From NCBI GenBank assembly GCA_021810505.1, contig JAJZIR010000009.1, positions 39,446-103,445 on the forward strand: DNA of 64,000 nt. The letters are read 5' to 3'. Of this stretch, positions 60,481 through 64,000 are shown one piece after another. The position numbers and the translations under genes are program-made. The notes beneath the pieces were generated by a model. The model saw nothing but the letters and a program-made list of their open reading frames with translations, made no database searches and was not told the DNA's origin. Source of the stretch: a bacterium (GTDB taxonomy: Bacteria > Deinococcota > Deinococci > Deinococcales > Deinococcaceae). Each line of letters opens with the position of its first letter. Position 1 is the first letter of the stretch.

Positions 60481-62697
60481 TCAGCGCCGCCTGGCGCGGT
60501 GGCGCGGCGCCAGCGGGAAGTGGGGCAGGGCCAAGGGGGTCACTCCCTGCAGGGGGGCGGAGGGCAGCTGCGGGCCGAACAGCGGGAAGTAGGGGTTGGG
60601 AGCGCTCAGGGTCCTAGCCGGAGCGGCGGTCCCGCTGACCAGCTGGTTGGGGGTGAACTCAACCAGAGCGCCCTCGCCGTTAAGAGCCACCCAGAGGTTA
60701 CCGGAGGCGTCGAAGGCCAGCGCCCAAGGATCCGTAAAGCTGGCGAACTGCAGGGCGATCGCCGGCGTCACCGGGTTGGAGGGGTTGCTGGAGCTCTGCA
60801 GCTGAGCGGGGGTCAGAGCGACGGCTTGATCGCTGCTGTAGGCCGCCAACCACAGGTCGCCGCCCGGGGCAAACGCCGGGCCCTCCGGGCCGGGGTTGCC
60901 CGAGAGGTAGACGGCGTTGGCGGGCGAGGCCAAGGAAGCCGAGAGCAGCTGCTGCGCGCTGTACTCCAGCAGGGTGCTCTGGTAGTAGTTAGCGACCCAG
61001 AGGTTGCCCCCGCTGTCGAAGGCCAAGCCCCAGGAGCCATAGAGCGCCGGGCTGGACACCTGCGCAGCCGGCGTGGGGCTGCCGGAAGCGGCCAGCTGGG
61101 CAGGGGTGAACTCCAGCAACGAGCCGTCCGAGGACGCGCCTACCTGGTAGTTCGAAACCCACAGGTCGCCGCGGGCGTCGAAGGCCAAGCCGGTGGGCTG
61201 GGAGAGGGCCGGGCCGGAGATCACCGCGCTGGGCTGGGGATCTGCGGTCTGCAGCTGAGCCGGGGTGTACTCCTCCAAGAGGTTGGTGTTGTCGTTGACC
61301 ACCCAGAGGTCTCCGGAGGCGCTGAAGGCCATCTGCTCAGGGTCGTTGACCGGGCTGGCCAGCTGCAGCGCCGAGCTGAACTGCGCTCCCGAAGGGCTGG
61401 TGAGGAGCTGGCCTAAGGAACTGGCCTGCAGGGTAGCCCCGTCGACGAACCACAGCGTCCCCCCGGAGATGGCCAGGTCGCCGACGCCCGCGCCGCTGTT
61501 TTCGCCGAGCTGGCTGGCGACGGGGTGGAGCAGCGGCTCAGGCGAGCTAGAGGTCAGCTGGGCGGAAGGGAACTCGACCACGCCGCCGTCCCCGCTGGGG
61601 CTGGGCAGGTTCATCTCGGCCACCCAGAGGTTCCCAGAAGCGTCGAAGGCCAGGCCGCCGGGGCTTTGGAGACCGGAGGCGACCGTCACAGCTGACAGGG
61701 AAAGCTGGGGCAGGTCGGTTGCAGCGACCTCCTTGAGGTTATCATTCCCGGTTGCTAGCCAGAGGTTACCGGAGGGGCTGAAGGCCAGGCCAGTCACCGG
61801 GCTCCTCGTAGACAGAGAACTGCCCGAAGCTAAAGGGTTGCTGGGGAATTCGGCGACCAGCCCGCCACTCTCCCCTGAGCCCCCAGCCCACAGGTTGCCG
61901 GAAGCGTCGAAGGCCAGGGCGTTAAGTTCGCTCCCCGGGAAGGACAAACTGGCAACCGGCGCGACTGTACCGGTCGCCGCCAGGCTGGCAGCGGCCAACT
62001 TCAAAACGCTACTATTGCTAGCCACCCAGAGGTTCCCGGAGGCGTCGAAGGCCAGGGCGTTCAGGGCGATGAAGTCCGAACTGGAAAGCACCACCGCCGG
62101 CGGCTGCAGCGAGAGGCCGCTGGCGCTCAGCTGCGAGGCGGCAAAGCCGTAGATCTGCTCGGTCTGGCCGTCGGCGATCCAGACGCTGCCATTGACCGGG
62201 TCGGCGGCCACTGCCACCGGATCCTGGAAGGTGCCGCCGACCTGATTGGAGGGCTGCGCGAGGCCCGCTGCTAGCTGGGCAGCGCTGAAGCCCACCACCG
62301 CGTTGGTGCCCGGGCCGTCAGCGCCGGAGCTGAGCCAGAGCTCCTGGGCGCTGGCCTGCTGGCGGTAGGTCACCTGCGCGGTGGCCGACGCGTTGGCCGC
62401 TACGGCCACCGTCACCGGACTCGCCCCAGCGGTGACGGTGGCTTGGGCGGTGTAGTAGGAAGCCGGGCTGGCCGTGACCGTGTAGGTCCCAGGAGCCAGG
62501 TTGCTGAGCTCCTGGGAGCCGGTCAATACCTGGCTGAAGCCCGGCCCGGAGACGCGCAGCTCAGCTCGAGCCTGCGCGGGCAACCCGCCGACCAGCACGT
62601 CGAGCGCCCCGGTCTGGGCTGGGGGAGAGACCGCGCCGCAACCGACCAGCGCGAAGAGGGCCAGGGGAACCACCAGTCCAGCCAGGATCTTTTTCAC
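60481..62697 (-). CDS. Large beta-propeller lipoprotein with NHL-like repeats
   Basis: This 738-residue lipoprotein (signal ending FALVGCG, lipobox Cys about 20) has a short N-terminal Ig/carboxypeptidase-regulatory-like domain (about 30-110) and then about 10-11 repeats with the core LAFDASGNLWVA and AQL-rich linkers, typical of NHL/SMP-30-like propellers. It has no catalytic motif and probably scaffolds or binds at the cell surface. The repeats are also similar at the DNA level, suggesting recent expansion. The start is GTG at 62697 behind GAGGT. A 10-bp inverted repeat lies upstream. Confidence 0.85.
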   Translation of the reverse strand: MKKILAGLVVPLALFALVGCGAVSPPAQTGALDVLVGGLPAQARAELRVSGPGFSQVLTGSQELSNLAPGTYTVTASPASYYTAQATVTAGASPVTVAVAANASATAQVTYRQQASAQELWLSSGADGPGTNAVVGFSAAQLAAGLAQPSNQVGGTFQDPVAVAADPVNGSVWIADGQTEQIYGFAASQLSASGLSLQPPAVVLSSSDFIALNALAFDASGNLWVASNSSVLKLAAASLAATGTVAPVASLSFPGSELNALAFDASGNLWAGGSGESGGLVAEFPSNPLASGSSLSTRSPVTGLAFSPSGNLWLATGNDNLKEVAATDLPQLSLSAVTVASGLQSPGGLAFDASGNLWVAEMNLPSPSGDGGVVEFPSAQLTSSSPEPLLHPVASQLGENSGAGVGDLAISGGTLWFVDGATLQASSLGQLLTSPSGAQFSSALQLASPVNDPEQMAFSASGDLWVVNDNTNLLEEYTPAQLQTADPQPSAVISGPALSQPTGLAFDARGDLWVSNYQVGASSDGSLLEFTPAQLAASGSPTPAAQVSSPALYGSWGLAFDSGGNLWVANYYQSTLLEYSAQQLLSASLASPANAVYLSGNPGPEGPAFAPGGDLWLAAYSSDQAVALTPAQLQSSSNPSNPVTPAIALQFASFTDPWALAFDASGNLWVALNGEGALVEFTPNQLVSGTAAPARTLSAPNPYFPLFGPQLPSAPLQGVTPLALPHFPLAPRHRARRR

Positions 62698-62724
62698 CTT
62701 GTACCTCGAGGGCTCAAATTCATA

Positions 62725-62753
62725 GAGCTCTTATCACAGTACCATAAGAGCTC
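62725..62753. promoter_or_regulatory. Inverted repeat between divergent genes
   Basis: GAGCTCTTAT (62725-62734) and ATAAGAGCTC (62744-62753) form perfect 10-bp arms with a 9-nt spacer, between the propeller gene and the DUF1999-like gene. It may be an operator; a terminator is unlikely between divergent starts. Confidence 0.5.
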
Positions 62754-62763
62754 GGCCGGGCGG

Positions 62764-62769
62764 TAGGCT
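62764..62769 (+). promoter_or_regulatory. Leaderless -10 box of the DUF1999-like gene
   Basis: TAGGCT, then 6 nt, then the ATG at 62776. The same TAGGCT precedes the next gene. Confidence 0.6.
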
Positions 62770-62775
62770 TTAGCC

Positions 62776-63243
62776 ATGCTGCTGCGCAACCCCGAAGAGC
62801 AAGACTTTCCGCGCCTGCAAGCGCTCGACTTGGAAGTACAGCGGCGCTTGGATCCCGGTTTCGACGCGCTCCCCAGCCGGGAACGCGAGGGCAGGCTGCG
62901 CAGCTCGCTGCCAGCGCTGCGTTTCTGGCAGCGCAGTGAGCATTCGCTGGTGGCCGAGAACGAGGGGGAGTTGGTCGGAGCGCTGCTGGCCCAGAGCCTG
63001 TGGCAGGGGGACCGGGCGGCGCTGTGGATCTCGGCGATCTGGCTGGCAGGAACGGCCCCCGAAAACTGCGCAGCCGCGCTGCTGCGCGCCTGCACCAAGG
63101 GAGCTTATGACGCAGCGGTCTACGAGCTGCATCTGACCGTCGGTGAGGAGTTGGCTGCGGCCGCCGCCGGCGAGGGCTACCAGCTGGCCGGTAGCCACGG
63201 CGTCCTGTACCTGGGACAGCGGCACCAGACCGCCCCCGGCTAG
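62776..63243 (+). CDS. GNAT-fold protein, DUF1999-like
   Basis: This 155-residue protein resembles DUF1999/GNAT-type proteins: an RNPEEQDFPRLQALDLEVQRRLDP start, LPSREREGRLRSSLPALRF, and SEHSLVAENEGELVGALLAQSLWQGDR in the central strand pair. An acetyltransferase activity is plausible but the acetyl-CoA loop is not clearly seen. The start is set by TAGGCT plus 6 nt. Confidence 0.65.
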   Translation: MLLRNPEEQDFPRLQALDLEVQRRLDPGFDALPSREREGRLRSSLPALRFWQRSEHSLVAENEGELVGALLAQSLWQGDRAALWISAIWLAGTAPENCAAALLRACTKGAYDAAVYELHLTVGEELAAAAAGEGYQLAGSHGVLYLGQRHQTAPG

Positions 63244-63254
63244 CCGCTGCGTGC

Positions 63255-63260
63255 TAGGCT
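63255..63260 (+). promoter_or_regulatory. Leaderless -10 box of the HMA-like gene
   Basis: TAGGCT, then 6 nt, then the GTG at 63267. Confidence 0.6.
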
Positions 63261-63266
63261 GGGGGC

Positions 63267-63476
63267 GTGACCCAGGTCCTCATCGGCGTGCGCGGTCTCC
63301 GAGCGGGAGCGGACACCGAGCGGGTACTGGAAGCTCTATGCGCTCTGCGCGGCGTCGGGAGCGCCCAGTCTCCCGAGGAAGGCCAGCTGGAGGTGCGCTA
63401 CCAACCCGAGCTGCTCAGCGCGATGGACCTCATCCGCTCGCTGCGCGAGCAGGGCTACCTGGCCGGCATGCTCTGA
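63267..63476 (+). CDS. Small HMA-fold-like protein without the CxxC metal site
   Basis: This 69-residue protein fits the beta-alpha-beta pattern of heavy-metal-associated domains: VLIGVRGL, a helix with ERVLEALCALRGV, EVRYQP, and a last helix DLIRSLREQGY. The metal loop GMxCxxC reads GLRAGAD (Ala13, Asp16), so the cysteines are absent; the only Cys is at 25. It cannot bind Cu(I) in the usual way. The gene precedes the YlxP-like gene by one base. The function is unknown. Confidence 0.55.
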   Translation: MTQVLIGVRGLRAGADTERVLEALCALRGVGSAQSPEEGQLEVRYQPELLSAMDLIRSLREQGYLAGML

Positions 63477-63477
63477 G

Positions 63478-63801
63478 GTGGCCTACCTGGGCGTCTATTT
63501 CTTCCGGCTGGAGACTCCTTGGGCGGATTCGCTCAAGGAGAAGCGCAGCGCGGTCACCCCTGTGGTGGAGCGGCTGCGCAGCCGCTTCCCGGTCTCGGTG
63601 GCCCGCCTAGAAGGGCAGAACCGCCACGACTGGGAGGTCATCGGGGTGACCACCATCGCGCAGGATCCCCTGTGGGTGCGAGAGACTCTGGACCGAGTGG
63701 CCCGCTTCCTGATCGGCGGAGCAGTCCCGGTCCGCGAGCTGCGCCGCGAGGTCTTGGAGCTCAGCCCCCAGGCCGACGAGCCAGCTTCCCGGGAGGGATG
63801 A
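63478..63801 (+). CDS. YlxP-like DUF503 protein
   Basis: This 107-residue protein of the DUF503/YlxP family shows FFRLETPWADSLKEKRSAVTPVVERLRSRFPVSVARL and DWEVIGVTTIAQD. The homologues are often near rbfA/truB and may act in ribosome maturation, but no such genes are here. The GTG start lies one base after the previous stop, so it is coupled. A perfect palindrome follows. Confidence 0.88.
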   Translation: MAYLGVYFFRLETPWADSLKEKRSAVTPVVERLRSRFPVSVARLEGQNRHDWEVIGVTTIAQDPLWVRETLDRVARFLIGGAVPVRELRREVLELSPQADEPASREG

Positions 63802-63828
63802 ACGGCCTGACCCTAGGGTCAGGCCGTT
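63801..63828. terminator. 28-bp perfect palindrome after the YlxP-like gene
   Basis: AACGGCCTGACCCT and its exact complement form a 28-bp palindrome between converging genes. No U-tract follows on either side. Confidence 0.6.
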
Positions 63829-63871
63829 GGGAAAAGGAGCTCCGGTAGAAGCAGCGAGGGACCAGGTGGGC

Positions 63872-64000
63872 CTACTCCCCCATCATGCGGTCGGTCCTAG
63901 CCGCCACCTGCTGCATGGTGGTAGCTACCGGGCGGCGCTGGTCGAAGATGCCCTGCAGGCCCTGCTCGACCGCTTGGAGCATCTGGAGGTAGTGGTTGTT
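63872..64000 (-). CDS. C-terminal end of a protein, possibly an ABC sugar-type binding protein
   Basis: The frame enters from beyond the window and ends with TAG at 63872-63874, leaving 42 residues. The tail (NHYLQMLQAVEQGLQGIFDQRRPVATTMQQVAARTD) resembles the ends of family 1 extracellular solute-binding proteins, where a helix with a QA..GL pattern closes the fold. This is a weak assignment from a short fragment. Confidence 0.4.
   Translation of the reverse strand, partial: NNHYLQMLQAVEQGLQGIFDQRRPVATTMQQVAARTDRMMGE

Overview
The window is a GC-rich (roughly two-thirds G+C by eye), gene-dense bacterial chromosome segment with about 60 protein genes, three tRNA genes with encoded CCA ends, and no insertion sequences, prophage or CRISPR array. 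The lineage is not certain. MEP-pathway isoprenoid synthesis (IspH), split AccA/AccD, SCO1 and CtaG-like oxidase assembly factors, lipobox lipoproteins and many leaderless genes suggest an aerobic, high-GC, deep-branching bacterium (for example Chloroflexota/Dormibacterota-like or a Sulfobacillus/Thermaerobacter-like Gram-positive). This is inference only.

Region 1 (1-12999, minus strand) is the most unusual part. A promoter and a textbook fluoride riboswitch with an overlapping intrinsic terminator (12895-12999) precede a tightly overlapped operon. Its first six genes encode a group-4-hydrogenase/complex-I-like membrane complex, in the order HyfC-, HyfE-, HyfF-, HyfG-, ferredoxin+HyfI- and HyfB-like. 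Then come an MFS transporter, a coiled-coil protein, a metallophosphoesterase, two MutS-like ATPases and a DinB-type protein. The large subunit lacks all four Ni-ligand cysteines, and the small subunit lacks all four cysteines for the N2-type Fe-S cluster. The ion-channel subunits keep their key Glu and Lys residues. Formate-hydrogenlyase-type genes and mutS-type genes are known in the literature as targets of this riboswitch class (originally the crcB motif). What stands out here is both target types in one operon together with a redox-dead peripheral arm.

Region 2 (12996-17737, minus strand) holds two DUF190 (PII-like) genes of the kind usually found beside fluoride channels, though no fluoride channel gene is present. 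Upstream of them lie etfA, etfB and two acyl-CoA dehydrogenases, a fatty or branched-chain acyl oxidation module.

Region 3 (17.8-33 kb) is mixed housekeeping: ispH, a cold-shock protein, a trans-sulfuration enzyme, a YfiT-type DinB protein, an FGGY kinase, tRNA-Ile, ruvX, a tandem ABC ATPase, two cyclophilins, cmk and plsC, a methyltransferase, a Fur/PerR regulator, a two-component system and a receiver-SARP-type regulator.

Region 4 (33-50 kb) holds a DrrAB-type ABC exporter, a subtilase lipoprotein, plsX, thioredoxin, an MFS transporter, gatA, SCO1 with a CtaG-like protein, a cell-wall amidase, a beta-propeller protein, acpS, a polyprenyl diphosphate synthase, an oligopeptide-type binding protein and homoserine dehydrogenase.

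Region 5 (50-64 kb) holds prfA, a Nudix hydrolase, an M19 dipeptidase, tRNA-Glu, an HD protein, trxB, tRNA-Gln, accD-accA, era, a pyrimidine phosphorylase, an M42 peptidase, pth, a large repeat-propeller lipoprotein, and small genes ending in a YlxP-like (DUF503) protein.

A recurring signal is a TANNNT-like -10 box lying 5-7 nt (usually exactly 6) before the start codon. About 17 genes appear to be transcribed without a leader. Genes inside operons start at ATGA/GTGA overlaps or behind AGGAGG-type ribosome binding sites.
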